64,000 nt of DNA from Serendipita indica DSM 11827 (GCA_910890315.1 CAJVGD010000014.1:186001-250000); one strand, 5' to 3'; counted from the first letter of the stretch, positions 47,570-59,223 are shown. A program made the numbers and translations. The notes: a model not told the origin generated them from the sequence alone.

Positions 47570-49468
47570 TTAGATGTATCTCAGTACGTCAATGCTTCCA
47601 TTCCTCCATATGATGACGACCACACCGCTCGCCTCTTCGCAGTCCAGCGCATACAGATCATGCTCAGGGTCTGGAGCGGTAAGCCCTACGATCCTCGTCT
47701 CCATGCACCTCTCCGGATAGTCGATGGAGCGATCGTCCGCATAAGAGAAGAGATCAAAGTCATCGGCTAAGTATTCAGATTCGGCCACCGTTGAGCACTC
47801 TGAAAGGTTGGAGCTGTAGAGGAGAAAGCTTCTCCTATATAACTTTCCCTTTCTTGACGTTCCATCGACAGCATCGACTATTTCTGGGGAATTCTCTCTT
47901 GACATTGGCCCGTCTTCCGCGTAGAGTTCCCATTCGTCCCATGACCACCAGAAAAAGCGTTTCCCAGATCCGACTGCTACGATCCAGCGCGTGGGATCGG
48001 GCCTTTCAAAGACTTGACGGTGGATGATACTATACTGGTCGAGAGCACGCTGGTATGGGCTGGCGGTACTTGAAAGTGGTCGCGATACAAACCATTCCAA
48101 GGGACGGCGGCTAAAATCCACGGGGATCTCGTACACACTCCAACATGCACTCCAGGACTCCACGAACTGGTCGCGAACCCATATCCGGAATTGATTCCGA
48201 GTAGCGCCTTTATAGTTATGACAGATGCTTGCGTATAACGGGGAAAGGTTACTACCATTTGGTGATGGTAGTTGAATGGAAGCAACCAGTTCATAGCTTC
48301 TAGAACTGGATGGAGACTTGGGGGTCGCTGGTTCCAGGGTAACAGAGTCGTTTCCCTCGGTTGGAAATGAGATTATTTGAATAACAGGATCCCCCTTGGA
48401 TAGTCCTAAAGAGACGAGGTAGCTTTGAAAGGTGGAGACTTGGGTAGAAGGTAGAAGCTGAGACTCGAGTCAGTTGACAGTCCTCTGGTTCAAAAACTTA
48501 CCTCTGGGAGCTTTATATGACGACCAGTTGTCCAGTTTGTGAGATGCAGAGGCGCTTCTCCATACACACTGTCTGGAGACGCCGTCTCGACAAACGCGAT
48601 ATGGTCCCCTGCTATATCAAGTTGTGCCGGTCGCCAAGGTAGGCGGTAGCGAGTAATTTCCGTTGTCTGAATAGAGATATTGACCGAGTTGAACCTCACG
48701 TCTACTATCCTAATAAACGGCTGCAGACTTTCGCCCTCTTGTATCTGTGATGGTGCATCCCCAGTATCTCTATAGGTTGTCAGAACCAATTCGTGCATGG
48801 TATGGATCGACTTGCTCGTCCGCGACTAAGATGACCATCGCTACGCGAGCTTGGTCGTCGCCCATGAAATCTACAGCAAAGCAGATGTACGGCATGGTCT
48901 CCTCAAGCAATACTGGCATTACATTGCTCCATTCCTCCCATGCGACAGTCCCAGAGGGAAGGTGCAGCACCCTGATCACATTCTTCTTTGAGACCATGAA
49001 CAGCCATTGGCCATTTGGATGGGTGAGATGCATCCAAATGGCCTCGCTTGGTGTCTCTCCGACCGTCGACGCTGGCATTTCCGTCGTGCTGCACGACGGG
49101 CTTCGAGAATAGGGCCATGCGATGTGATTTGATGAGATGAGTTTTGGATATTCATCCATCATGTTGCGTTCCCGCTTAAGGGCGACAATCGTCGCAGTCC
49201 GCAGTTCTTCTCCACTGAAAGCCACCAGTGGGAGATGAGACGGTAACAGTGGAACAAGTTCTTCACGAAAGAGTGCAGATAGCCAATAGGACTTGGAACT
49301 TTTTGAAAGGGAGAACAACGAGCTGCTCACCTAGAGTTGTGAAAGGTGTTTCATAAGAACTTGCAGCAAGCTCACCTGTGAGAATGATACGAGGTCTTTC
49401 AGATCTAGATGGTCACAAATCTCCAGGATCACAAGTAATGGGAGGCTGTCCAATGTAGGAGTCTTCAT
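47570..49468 (-). CDS. F-box protein with long C-terminal domain (copy 2)
   Basis: ATG 49468; F-box LDSLPLLVILEICDHLDLKD, interrupted by a short intron before VSSSLFSLSKSSKSYWLSAL. The C-terminal part parallels copy 1 segment by segment: NGQWLFMVSKKNVIRVLHLP, FAVDFMGDDQARVAMVILVA, LPWRPAQLDIAGDHIAFVE, YELVASIQLPSPNGSNLSPL, and RNQFRIWVRDQFVESWSAC. The end is YALDCEEASGVVVIIWRNGS. The two copies are clearly homologous but well diverged, so this is an old tandem duplication. Target unknown. Confidence 0.75.
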
Positions 49469-49600
49469 CATTTTCAACGGCCGTCGGCGTCAAGTTGTTC
49501 CTTGGCCGCCAACCACATCGTTCACTTGTAAACATATGCCAACAAAAGAGCGTCGAGGGTAAACGTCAAAGTATACTGAGAAGCAGCTCGAGACACCGTG

Positions 49601-49880
49601 TCATCTAGTACTTGTGGTCGCCTGAAAATGCACATTGGCCTGGTATTCTAGCCAGGAACGTAAACCTGGGACTATATCACTCTTCATGTTCCGCCCGTGG
49701 CCTCCCTCTTCTCGAGTGATCAGCAGGAGACGATTGGCTCGGGCTTTTATGCGAAACCAACGCAGTTTTTCCAGTGTGGATACACTCGAAGGCTCCTCAT
49801 AACGTAGACAAAGCAGTGAAATCGGGTGGATGTCCGATGTCCGTACAAAGGCGATGGATTCCGTCTCAGGTGCGACTTCA
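49601..49880 (-). other. Possible coding fragment
   Basis: A minus-strand frame with good codon balance (TLEKLRWFRIKARANRLLLI) ends at 49601 but lacks an ATG within the open stretch and overlaps the possible 5' end of the transporter gene. It may be the last exon of an otherwise unseen gene or a relic. Confidence 0.2.
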
Positions 49881-50036
49881 GCCACCCGACTTCCTCGTCA
49901 CAGAGCTTTATCAGCCAACGTGGGCTCGGTGACTAGGTTCCATCCCTCCCTCACTCCGTCGTCTTCACTCGATGCACCATTTGGCTGCAGCGAGCTCCGA
50001 AAATCTCTCGATAAATCATCCAGAGAGACCACTACC

Positions 50037-51696
50037 ATGGAGGCAGCTCGGCATGGACAGTTTTCCCCGCTTTGTCAGCTCATTAACTCTCGCCAGGCGT
50101 ACTACTTCTCCTCAATCTCGCTGAACCCATATCCGCGACGGTCATCTATCCATTTATTGCTCAGGTATTGGTCAAGTTCTGACTGTAGAGCTTGGTCTAA
50201 GGCTTTTCAGCTCATCGAGGAGCTTGGGATAGCGAGCAATAAATCCAGCGTTGGCTACTACGTTGGCTTAGTGGTCAGTGTGGTTTCAGCTTGCTCCCAA
50301 GAAACTCACAGGCTCTCAGGAGTCGCTCTTCTTCCTCACCGAAGCCGTGTTTATCTTGCAATGGGGACGACTTTCTGATCGTATAGGCCGAAAGCCAGTC
50401 TTGATCACCGGGTTGTTGGGGCTTGCAGTGTCCATGTTTGCATTTGGCCTCTCTCATACTTTGCTGGGTATCATCGCAAGTCGTGCATTGGCTGGTCTTC
50501 TAAATGGTAATGTGGGAATTCTAAAGTCGGCCATTGGAGAAATTACAGACGAGACGAACATGGCTCGTGCTTTTTCTTTCATCCCTCTTATCTGGTTCGT
50601 TGGGTCTACCATCTCGTGAGTTTCTCTCTTTCCCGTTGGGATATCGCTCATTTGGATCCAGGCCAGTCATGGGCGGATATCTGTCCCATCCAGCGGAAAG
50701 GTTCCCCAATGTCTTTGGAAATCCATTTTGGATTAACAATCCCTACTTTCTGCCATGCTTGGTTGCCGCAATCTTCGCATTCGGGTCAGCTATGTTGGCG
50801 ACGATCATCCTCGAAGAAGTGAGTCAGGCTTCATGCTCCCAGCACGCCATAACGTCTTCTCTAGACTCATCCCTCACTTCGAAGGCGTCATTCACGGCGC
50901 ACAGATTCGATGTCGAGTGAGATGACACTGTTCTCCGAAGAGCAAGGGGAAACGTTACTCTCAAAGGAAGAAGCGCCTCAAGGATCACCCCCTGTATCTA
51001 TCCGGGATCTCCTTACGCACAAAATCGCCATCTCTGTTCTCAACTATGGCCTACTGGCCATCCTAGAAATTTCATTCCAGGCCCTCTTGCCCATCTTCCT
51101 CGCAACCGCACTTCATTTCACACCCTCAAGCATTGGGCTCGTTCTAGGCGGAGTCGGGCTTGTCAACGGATGTGTCCAACTCTCCGTATTCGTGCCTCTA
51201 CATCGACGAATTGGTACGAGGAACATCTTTACTCTCGGCTTGTCCGCTTTCGGGGTCATATACGCCACCTTTCCATTTATCCATCGACACTATAGCGAAC
51301 ATGGTGCCCTCGGTTTCAAAGGATGGTCGCTTATCCTGCTCATTACGGTAATGTGTCCAATCGAAAACATGGCATTCAGTACGTGCCCTCCTTGAATTCG
51401 CGAATGCAACTGACGAGGATGCAGATGTCATCTTTCTCTACGTCCAAGCATCTTCACCATCGCAAGAGACGCTTGGCGCAACAAACGGTATCGCCCAGAC
51501 GGTTGCATCCATTGCGCGTGCAATTGGACCAGCGGCCACGACCTCGCTCTTCGCTGTTACGATGCAACGACCGGATATTCTTGGAGGCTCGCTGGTGTAT
51601 ACGCTCCTCATAATAGTCACTATCGGAGCAGTCTGCGCATCGCGCAGACTACCAGCTGAACCTTGGGCAAGGAAGAAACGAGCAGACCTTTACTGA
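50037..51696 (+). CDS. MFS transporter, ZIF1/ZINC-induced-facilitator-like
   Basis: Major facilitator with about 12 helices. Signature segments: LNLAEPISATVIYPFIAQ (helix 1), WGRLSDRIGRKPVLITGLLG (the loop 2-3 motif), HTLLGIIASRALAGLLNGN, GEITDETNMARAF, PVMGGYLSHPAERFP, NPYFLPCLVAAIFAFGSAML, a cytoplasmic loop of about 60 residues, then NYGLLAILEISFQALLPIFL, LGATNGIAQTVASIARAIGP and GSLVYTLLIIVTIGAVCAS. The LGATNG motif is typical of the fungal DHA/ZIF-like group, so drug/proton antiport or metal-chelate export is likely but unproven. Five introns. Start may instead be ATG 49830, in the same frame. One base seems missing near 50,090 between the N-terminus and helix 1. Confidence 0.83.
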
Positions 51697-51803
51697 CGTA
51701 GGATATAGTTTGTATATAGAACTCACAATGGTCGCAAGCACGCTTGACCTCTAGTGAATGAATTCAGAATAGCCTTGGATAGGTATCAACATGTTTTGTT
51801 CTG

Positions 51804-53419
51804 TTAGTTGGTGATACCGTTGAGACCATCAACAATGCCGTAGAAGGCCGGCTTGGGCTTCAGTTGGTCATCAAACGGAAGTGCAGCGCCCTAGCGACAA
51901 GATTAGATATGTCCAATCAAAGGGTGAAACCACATACCTCTCCGCTAAAGACGCTCGGAATCCAGCTATAGTAGTCGGAGTATGCCCAGACGGTCATTCC
52001 GATACACCTCGGCACGGCCATACAGGCGCGAATAATCGTGTTATAATCCTTCCTCTGCTGAGCAAGGAGTGCATCAGTGACTGGCAACGTCATGCGAATG
52101 TCGAGCTCCGTAATCGCGACGTCGACTCCAGTCGCGACAAAGGCATTGTAGTTGGAGACGAGCGTCGAGTAGGATGGCATGGAGCCAACGATGAGATGAG
52201 ATTGAGACCCGATTTGGGTGATCTTGACGCCGCGGCTCTTGAGTCGGTTGACGAGATTCACATATGCCGTTACTTTTGATCCTCCATAGTCAAGATTGTA
52301 GCTGTTACGTGTCAAATTGGTTCATATGTAACGGAGATACTGACTCGTTTGCTGCGAGGCCAACATTGGGATCGGCAGCGGCTGCAGCGCGGAAGCTGTC
52401 GAAAAGATGAGCACGAGCGAACAAGACATTTGGGAGACAAGCGCACGCAATGTCGACAAAGTACTCTCCAATCGTGTTATAGAACACGCTGGATCTCCAT
52501 GAGCCGTCTTCCTATACGGGTGTCAGCCACCCAGAATTCCATCACGATTCGGGCTTACTTCGAAGATTTCATTGACAACGTCCCAAGTCTTGACCTTGCC
52601 GGAGAAGTGGGTCACAAGGTTTGTAACATGGTTCTGCAAGATGGAGACTAGCGTCGCATTGTTGAAGCCACCGTTGGTGAGCCACGAGGGAAGCTGATTA
52701 TGCCAGACTATCGATCTCAGCCATGGATACGTTTGGGCATAAAGCTACTCACCAAGTGTATGTCCACGAATCTCCTTGCCGCTACCTTGAGCCCAAACAA
52801 CGAGCGCATCTGCGTCCGAGTAGGTAAAGGTATTGCGCGAAGGCTCGGTGGCATCCCACTTCATCTTGTTTCCAGGAGTCATTTGACCTATGCGATGTCA
52901 ATAAAAGGCTTGAATCATTGAACATTCTCACCCCAAAGGTGGCGGTCGTCCAAAAGCACCTTGTACGTAGCATTTGCCAGTTCATTTGAATCTACAGCGA
53001 CACCGAAATATTGCTTGCCCTTTGATACAGCAATGTCGTGAAGGGGCGAAATGGTCGCGGAAGGAGAGGTCGTCGTAGTGCTGCTTGTTCGCGTGCTCGT
53101 GCTTGTGCTTCGCGAAGAAGTCGAAGAGCTGCGAGTGCTCGTGCTCGAGCTTTGTCTTGAAGAGGAGCTGGATCGCGTCGACGAGGGGCTGGTGGTCGTG
53201 GTTGCCGGGATGCATTGAAAGTACCAATCATTGTATTTGTAACACATTGCTCCAGAGACGCAAGTCGTATCGCCGGTATAATTGATCTAGTAGGCATTCA
53301 GTACGTAGAAACCATGCCAAGCACGCGCTACAGACACCTCCACATTGCTGCCACATGCCTACAGCGGCATTTGCGCCGCTAATAGCGACAGAGACTGCTG
53401 CAAAGAGTGTAACCTTCAT
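51804..53419 (-). CDS. Secreted GH10 endo-1,4-beta-xylanase with N-terminal CBM1 (copy 3)
   Basis: ATG 53419; signal peptide [21 protein letters not shown]1 ([30 protein letters not shown]), and a long Ser/Thr/Arg linker with repeated SSTSTR units. GH10 barrel: [48 protein letters not shown], acid/base Glu in [42 protein letters not shown], nucleophile Glu in [22 protein letters not shown], and the end [13 protein letters not shown]. Unlike copies 1 and 2 the CBM1 region has a single intron and no micro-exon, and the barrel is more diverged, so this is the oldest branch of the three. Frame intact. Confidence 0.92.
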
Positions 53420-53463
53420 CTTGGGTGTCAGCGAGACATGTGCGCAAGCGCGAAGGGCCCTGG

Positions 53464-53470
53464 TTTATAA
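53464..53470 (-). promoter_or_regulatory. TATA box, GH10 copy 3
   Basis: TTATAAA on the minus strand, about 48 bases before ATG 53419. Confidence 0.45.
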
Positions 53471-54302
53471 GGAGACAAGTCTTAGCGTTCCGCCATTCCT
53501 CCGGGGAACCTCATCGCTAGTGCGAATGCCGCCAGGGAACGTCCGAAGTTGGGCAGAGAAGGAGTGACACAATGCACTAGAGCCCAATGAAAAAAGTTTC
53601 AAGGGCTCCGGCCAGTGAGCTGATCACTGGGACCATCCCACGAGTGCCTGCATTGGAAATTGTAAGCCCATCCCGGCACTAATTGTAACTCGCGAACCTA
53701 CAGAAAGAAGATATCTTCAGGCTGTTCATCGGCTCAACCAATTTACATCGGTACGAGCTTAGAGCCCTCCGGTGAAGTGAATGGCGCATTGGAGAATGAA
53801 TGCGCATGAAGGGAGCCATCTTGACAGGGAGATGGAGGGGTCCAAGTTTATCGTGTTGTCATTCGACCAGGCCGCGAGACCGAAGTGAGGCTATCTCCAT
53901 CCGTCGAACCAGTAATTGAATGCAATGATCTAATCCTCATTCATTCTTCAATCTCTTCACTTCCAGTTCCTCCACTCCTTATCTCTTTTCCGCATCAGCG
54001 CTCCCCAGATTCTCCGAGTCAGCTGTATTGCCAGTGGGTGCCATTTCGTTAGTAGTAGTGCATTCACTTCTTGAACGTAACCTTGCAATTTGGGAATCAG
54101 ACCTAAGTAAAAGCGTGATCAAGTCAGTCACTAATCGGACCTAGTTGTTGATCATTACACAGGTGGTCTATACTATTAACAACTCATATTCACGCTCTGT
54201 CCATCTGCTTTACCCGTGTATATCATATCCTCATCACCACTGGAAGCAGGCGCAATAGCCAACCAACCCTGTTGGCCATATATCCTAGCTATGAGATTGA
54301 AA
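53471..54302. other. Intergenic stretch left of the inverted repeat
   Basis: No frame over 60 codons; pyrimidine-rich patch near 53,945-54,005. Nothing recognised. Confidence 0.45.
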
Positions 54303-55040
54303 ATTTCCGATCATCATACTACTAGACCACACAGCCGTTAATTTGACATCCTGGAACAAAATCTCGTTTTCTCCCATGTTTCTGGCCAAGAACTGAGGTG
54401 ACCGGTGGAAGCCGGCCGTCTCCAGCCTCACTTTGTTTCCTATATGCTAATTTAGTCTATCTATAACTTTATTACATCTTATTGTCAGCCCTAGATGCTC
54501 CCCTCGTCACCCAATCGACAGAGACCTGCGCTTCACCGCTCATGTAGAATCTTTCCGAACGCTTTCCTCTGTACGTGATTTCTTGTTCACGCAATACTAT
54601 ATATCAACAAAGGGCAATTTTGCTAATATCTCATATCCAGACCACCGCTGTGATTGCAAACGCGCGGGAACACAGCCAAGGACGCGCGAGTATGAAAGCG
54701 ACTCATTGGGTTTTGGGAAACAAAGAACGAGTTTGTAGCCGTATTGCATGAACAAGAAACCACGTACAGAGGAATACGTTCGGAAAGATTCTACATGAGC
54801 GGTGAAGCGCAGGTCTCTGTCGATTGGGTGACGAGGGGAGCATCTAGGGCTGACAATAAGATGGAATAAAGTTATAGATAGACTAAATTAGCATATAGGA
54901 AACAAAGTGAGGCTGGAGACGGCCGGCTTCCACCGGTCACCTCAGTTCTTGGCCAGAAACATGGGATAACATGAAATTTGGTCCCAGGATGTCAAATTAA
55001 CGGCTGTGTGGTCTAGTCGTATGATTCTCGCTTCGGGAAA
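54303..55040. repeat. Long inverted repeat ending inside a tRNA gene
   Basis: Left arm about 54,303-54,597 and right arm about 54,741-55,040, around a spacer of about 140 bases. Arms match closely over most of their length: for example ccaccggtcacctcagttct in the right arm is the reverse complement of the left at about 54,400, and gaaagattctacatgagcgg pairs with about 54,545. The outer end of the right arm runs into the first 25 or so bases of the tRNA-Pro gene, so the left arm carries a reversed, degraded copy of the tRNA 5' part (ggctgtgtggtctag). No coding capacity and no obvious target-site duplication. Either a foldback/MITE-like element or an inverted local duplication. Confidence 0.8.
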
Positions 55041-55104
55041 CCCCCGGAAATATTTCTATTTCTGTGATTGCGAGAGGTCCTGGGTTCAATTCCCAGCTCA
55101 GCCC
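55002..55104 (+). tRNA. tRNA-Pro (anticodon CGG) with intron
   Basis: Anticodon stem CTCGC/GCGAG with loop TTCGGG-T, anticodon CGG at 55034-55036. A 31-base intron (55038-55068) lies one base 3' of the anticodon, the canonical position, and contains CCCCGG that can pair with the anticodon. T-arm CTGGG-TTCAATT-CCCAG is perfect. Acceptor stem GGCTGTG/CTCAGCC has one U-U mismatch at pair 6-67, and the D-loop reads AGTCGTA where GTGGTA is usual (so G18 is C). Functional status is therefore open. The first 25 bases are shared with the inverted repeat. Confidence 0.85.
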
Positions 55105-55106
55105 AC

Positions 55107-55111
55107 TTTTT
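55107..55111 (+). terminator. RNA polymerase III terminator
   Basis: Run of five T two bases after the tRNA, typical for Pol III. Confidence 0.6.
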
Positions 55112-55577
55112 GCGCCTCCATCACCATCCCGAAGGTTATTTCTCGTTCCGGATCTCTTTTTGCTCTTGTAGGCAATGCTCCGGCCCGGAAAATAGCCGAA
55201 ACGGACACCCGGCGCCTGTATGTTAGCGACTAGGACTGGCTCGTTCAGATAAACATACTACAACATCGCCTTTGATATTCTTAGTGAATGTAGACCCAGT
55301 CAAGTACCTCTAACTAGACAGCTCCTGAGGAGATTGCCTTTATCAACCCTACTGTGTACCGCCTAATAGCCCAGCATTCATGACGCCAGCACTTCATTTC
55401 AGGCTCAAAGCTACATAGACCAGGAGTATTCATGTTATATCAATTTGAAAAGGAAAGGCTCCCCGGGCAAGCGAGCCCTGACGGGGTCGCCGCCCTCTAA
55501 TGAAGCTCGTGAATCAACCAAGGCTCGATTTACAGATTCACTGGCAAACTGTTTCCCAATCATTGGATACATTTCGA
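55112..55577. other. Intergenic stretch
   Basis: Between the tRNA and the 3' end of PSO2. A 113-codon plus-strand frame (55445-55786) overlaps the PSO2 last exons in antisense and is judged a shadow. Confidence 0.4.
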
Positions 55578-58367
55578 CTACCAATACTCCTCATGTCTCG
55601 GTACGAGCCCACCTTTGGTACTCGGCTCCCGCTCCCGACGCTTCTTCTCTCCCTCCCACTTTTCAAACCACGCACTCATCTTACTACGAGACTTGGCGTT
55701 GTGTACGTTCACAGTCGCAATCATTCGAACGTAAGAGATTGAAAGAGCAAAGCAAGTCAACTCGAAAAAGGAGCTGTTTTGAATAGTTAGAGGACATAGT
55801 TGCAAAACGATAGAGGAGCACCTATGTTCAGAGTATGGAACGCCATAGAGCATCACATTTGGAGTCGAGTTGCGCATGGGCCTCAGCGAGGCCCAATTAT
55901 AAGTCTTCCTCTGATCTCGCTGAAGGATTACTTGTAGGTTTGCCATATCAGTTCCAGCGGGAGGTGAATATCTTTCCAAGTCAGCACTATAACCGACTGA
56001 TATCTACGGTACTCACGTCCATCCAGTCGGCTTGATTCCGAGCACCTTTTCCCATCGGCCTTTCCACTTTTCCAGGTACAACGGAAGAGCGTCTGAAGTC
56101 ACGTCTCCGAGACTGATGACATGTACATCACATTTCAGTGGATCATCGCCAAGCATCTCGAGTAGTTCTGGATCTTCGGAGGATTGACATTCGAAGAACC
56201 GCCGTTTGCGGGGTTCACAATAAATGGACGTGTTGAGTGCGCGAGCAATAGCCTTGACGATTCTTTCCTTGCCAACGGTGTAGGTCCTGCCCTTAGTGAG
56301 TAAAACCGTGCTCCTAAGACCGATACGCACCCAAGAACCACTAGGATTGGTTTAACCGCAGACGAATCCTGAGCAAGAGGCGTTTCCTCCTTATTCCCAA
56401 GCCAAGTTTTGACTGTCGAGTTGGCACTTGCGTCGAGGAGGTTAGTGTCACCTCCATTCTTGACTATTCTCAGTGCCAATTCCGCGCACGCGTCAATCAC
56501 CATTTGTTGTGGAGGGAAGCAATACTGCATCGAGTCAATAAACACCCGTAATTGAGCCCAATTCGCCAACTACCTTTGGGTCGAGATAGGTAGTATCCAA
56601 ATAGATTAAATCCAACCGCTTGCCTTGAATCATCGGGTGCGAAACGTGTTTTGGACAAGCTCGAAAGTCTCCACAGTGAAGGTATCGAAAAACACGAGCA
56701 GTTCCGACAAATGCCGAGTGAAAGCTGGAATCTCCAGCATTGACAGTCTGCTTTCCCTCGAAGAGAAACAGACAGGAACCCGGACCTAGACAGTCTCAGA
56801 CTATGTAAGCGATTTGCGTGATCGACGTACAGTGGTTTGCTTGGATGAGTGTGACCGTGACTCCCCCCGTATCGGGCAACTCTACTTTGGTGTCCATAGG
56901 AAGCGGATGTACCCATTTCGGATCCACATTCAGCATATGAATCACGAGATTTGCCGTAGTCTCTGAACAATAAATTGGACCGTGCTTCCAGCTGGCAGAC
57001 AAGTTGGTGTAATGGTCAGAGTGAGCATGCCTTTCAGCCTGTCAGCGCGCGAGGCAATCTAGGACCGAAGAGTACATACGTCAGAAGATATGCAGTAACT
57101 CCAGGTATCTTTCCGTATCGAAATGCGTCAACGGCAATGGGCATGCCTTGCATGACTTTATAGAATGGAGCAGGACGTCTCGCAACGTTGCCACTTGTCG
57201 ACGCTTGATTTGTCGATTTATTCTTTGTCTCACCACTGTCAGATAAATCTTCAATTTCTTCAGTCTTGGGTTCAGCTTTCGCCTTTCCCTTTCCCTTCGT
57301 ATCCATCTTGCGCCACTTGGTTTTTCCGCCTCTGATGCCTCTTTCCAAGCCTCGTTCTCTTTGTTATGAGACATGAGAAACGCAAACGCATTCAACGACT
57401 TTTGATTTTCGGTCGAAGCAGCTGGCTCGGGTGGTCGCTTGTGGGAACGCGGTGGAGTAAGTTCTGGTGCATTGGCTCTACGCTTCATTGCCTTATCAAG
57501 GCATCTATTGACGTGATTGGAGGACGCCTGAGAAGGGTATCAGTGGTTATCATAGGAATTCCGCTCACGAACCGCCTCGTCCAGATTCCCGAGATGAAAG
57601 TGACATATAGGACACGAAGAGACGAGAGTCGGAGCTTCATCGTCGCTGAGGTCGACAAGCTCTATTGGCTCATCATCTGCCTCGAGATCCACAACCTCCA
57701 TCGTGTCTGCGGTATTCTCTATGGTGTCAGGAGCAAATCCAAAAGCTTCGTCTTCTGGTTCGCTCGCACCAGTGCTGAGAGTGTCAAAAGCCACACCCTC
57801 TCCCTCGCCCCACTCCTCTGGACTTAGTCTCTTCAAGAGGTTCTCAATCTCTTGTTCTGTCTCTTCAATATCGTTGATAGCATCTGCAGAGGTACTTTGC
57901 AATGATGTCAGGCTCGGTGCTGGGACTGTCGGTCGAACAGGAGGGGAATCAAGGAAAAAGGATGTCGTATCAAGGGACTGGACTCCTTTCGATGTGTTGA
58001 GATCGCTCTGGATGATGGGTGGGTTCTTCACCTCGTCGAGATTGCGCGCCTTTGGGATCGCTTTGCCAAAAAATGCCCGGGAACTAGACACGTCCCGGTC
58101 GGCACCTGAACCCCGGGATGGCAACTCCTCGTCTGAGTCATCAATTTCGATGACCTCTACGCCATCGGGAACAAACGTCTTGCCGGTAGGGAGAGAGGAA
58201 GACCCTACTTCTTCACTCTTGCTCACCCAATCCTTGACGTTTGTAGTCTTCTGTTTCTTCGTAAGAGGTGTCCCTTTCATGGGAGAGACGCTATGGCTTG
58301 GCCGACGGCCAAAGAAGTCGTGGAGCGTCGCAGGTTGGTCTCCTTCGGCTTTGCGCTTCTTGCTCAT
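55578..58367 (-). CDS. PSO2: DNA interstrand-crosslink repair nuclease PSO2/SNM1
   Basis: 5' exonuclease of the metallo-beta-lactamase/beta-CASP family acting on DNA crosslinks in the nucleus. ATG 58367 (MSKKRKAEGDQ). The disordered N-terminal 250 residues include a PIP-box-like ATLHDFF, acidic stretches, and a UBZ4-type finger start SCPICHFHLGNLDEAV followed after an intron by the His/Cys half (HVNRCLDKA). Catalytic region: FYKVMQGMPIAVDAFRYG, GVTAYLLT joined by an intron to HAHSDHYTNLSASWKHGPIY (the HxHxDH metal site), VTLIQANHCPGS, VFRYLHCGDFRACP, LDLIYLDTTYLDPKYCFPPQ, then beta-CASP (YTVGKERIVKAIARALNTSI). The end is GVPYSEHSSFFELTCFALSI and VNVHNAKSRSKMSAWFEKW. About ten introns; all key motifs present. 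Confidence 0.92.
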
Positions 58368-58730
58368 GACTGTGTAGAAAATTTTGACAAACTAGGAGGG
58401 ACTTTGACGCGTTCCAGCCGCGTTTTGGATTTGTGGTTGATGGTGTTCGGGTTCAACTCTTTCTGCCACCGACGAGACTTACTCAGCAGGTGCTTTGAAA
58501 GGAATGGCCTTCACACGTGCTCTCTGTATTCTATCCTCTTTCAGCACTTTAATAGACTGCTCCAATTGACCCCGCCGAGATGGAAACAGTTTGGACTTCG
58601 CCACGATTGAGCACTGACGGCAAGAAGAAACAAGGGGAAAACGAGAACAAGACTAGAATCACCTTGGGCCTCTTATTCACTCCTTTGACTCGCCTTTGGT
58701 GGTGGAAGAACCTGTCTACAGATCCATAAC
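58368..58730. other. Divergent promoter region, PSO2/coiled-coil gene
   Basis: 360 bases between divergent starts; no gene seen. Confidence 0.4.
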
Positions 58731-59223
58731 ATGGACGTCCAAATGCAAGATGCCTCGCCTGTTACGGGCGTTCAACCCACCCCAAGTCTTGCCACCTCGC
58801 TTCCGGGATCCTCTTCTTTGACTCCTGCGACGCCAGCTGCGTCCTCTGGTGCTCTGGACGCCGCCAAGCTCGATGCCATTCGCAAGGCGACGCTTCATAG
58901 CTACAAGAACAAGTTCTTGAATCTTCGAGACAAGTTTGACAAGATCAATGCAGTACGCTTGTTGTGCATTTGTTATGGTATCGGATCCACTGAGCCTTTG
59001 CAGACCAATGTCGAGTATACAAACACTCTAGCGAGTGCAAAGAAGAAAGAGGAAAGCATGCAAGAGGAAATCAAGTGAGTAGGCCATTGCGGTCCTGCGA
59101 CTCATTTCTGATGAGCCTAGTATGCTGTTGGACTATTTAGCAGAACACGCAGCCTCTGATCCAGAGCTTTCAAAGTGTCTAAATCCTTCAATTGCATCTT
59201 CAAAGGTGCAGAATGGAGTTTAG
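58731..59223 (+). CDS. Small coiled-coil protein, unknown function
   Basis: Three exons with introns gtacgctt...ttgcag and gtgagtag...gcctag keep one frame from ATG 58731 to TAG 59221-59223, about 130 residues. The N-terminal 45 residues are Ser/Thr/Pro-rich. Then come helices KLDAIRKATLHSYKNKFLNL, RDKFDKINATNVEYTNTLAS, KKKEESMQEEINMLLDYLAE and HAASDPELSKCLNP. No cysteine/histidine motif or signal. The composition resembles a small nuclear complex subunit, but I cannot name it. Confidence 0.7.

Noticed and set aside
53040-53180. Repetitive gtgctcgtgctt-type tract
   Set aside because: Codes for the Ser/Thr/Arg linker of GH10 copy 3 on the minus strand.
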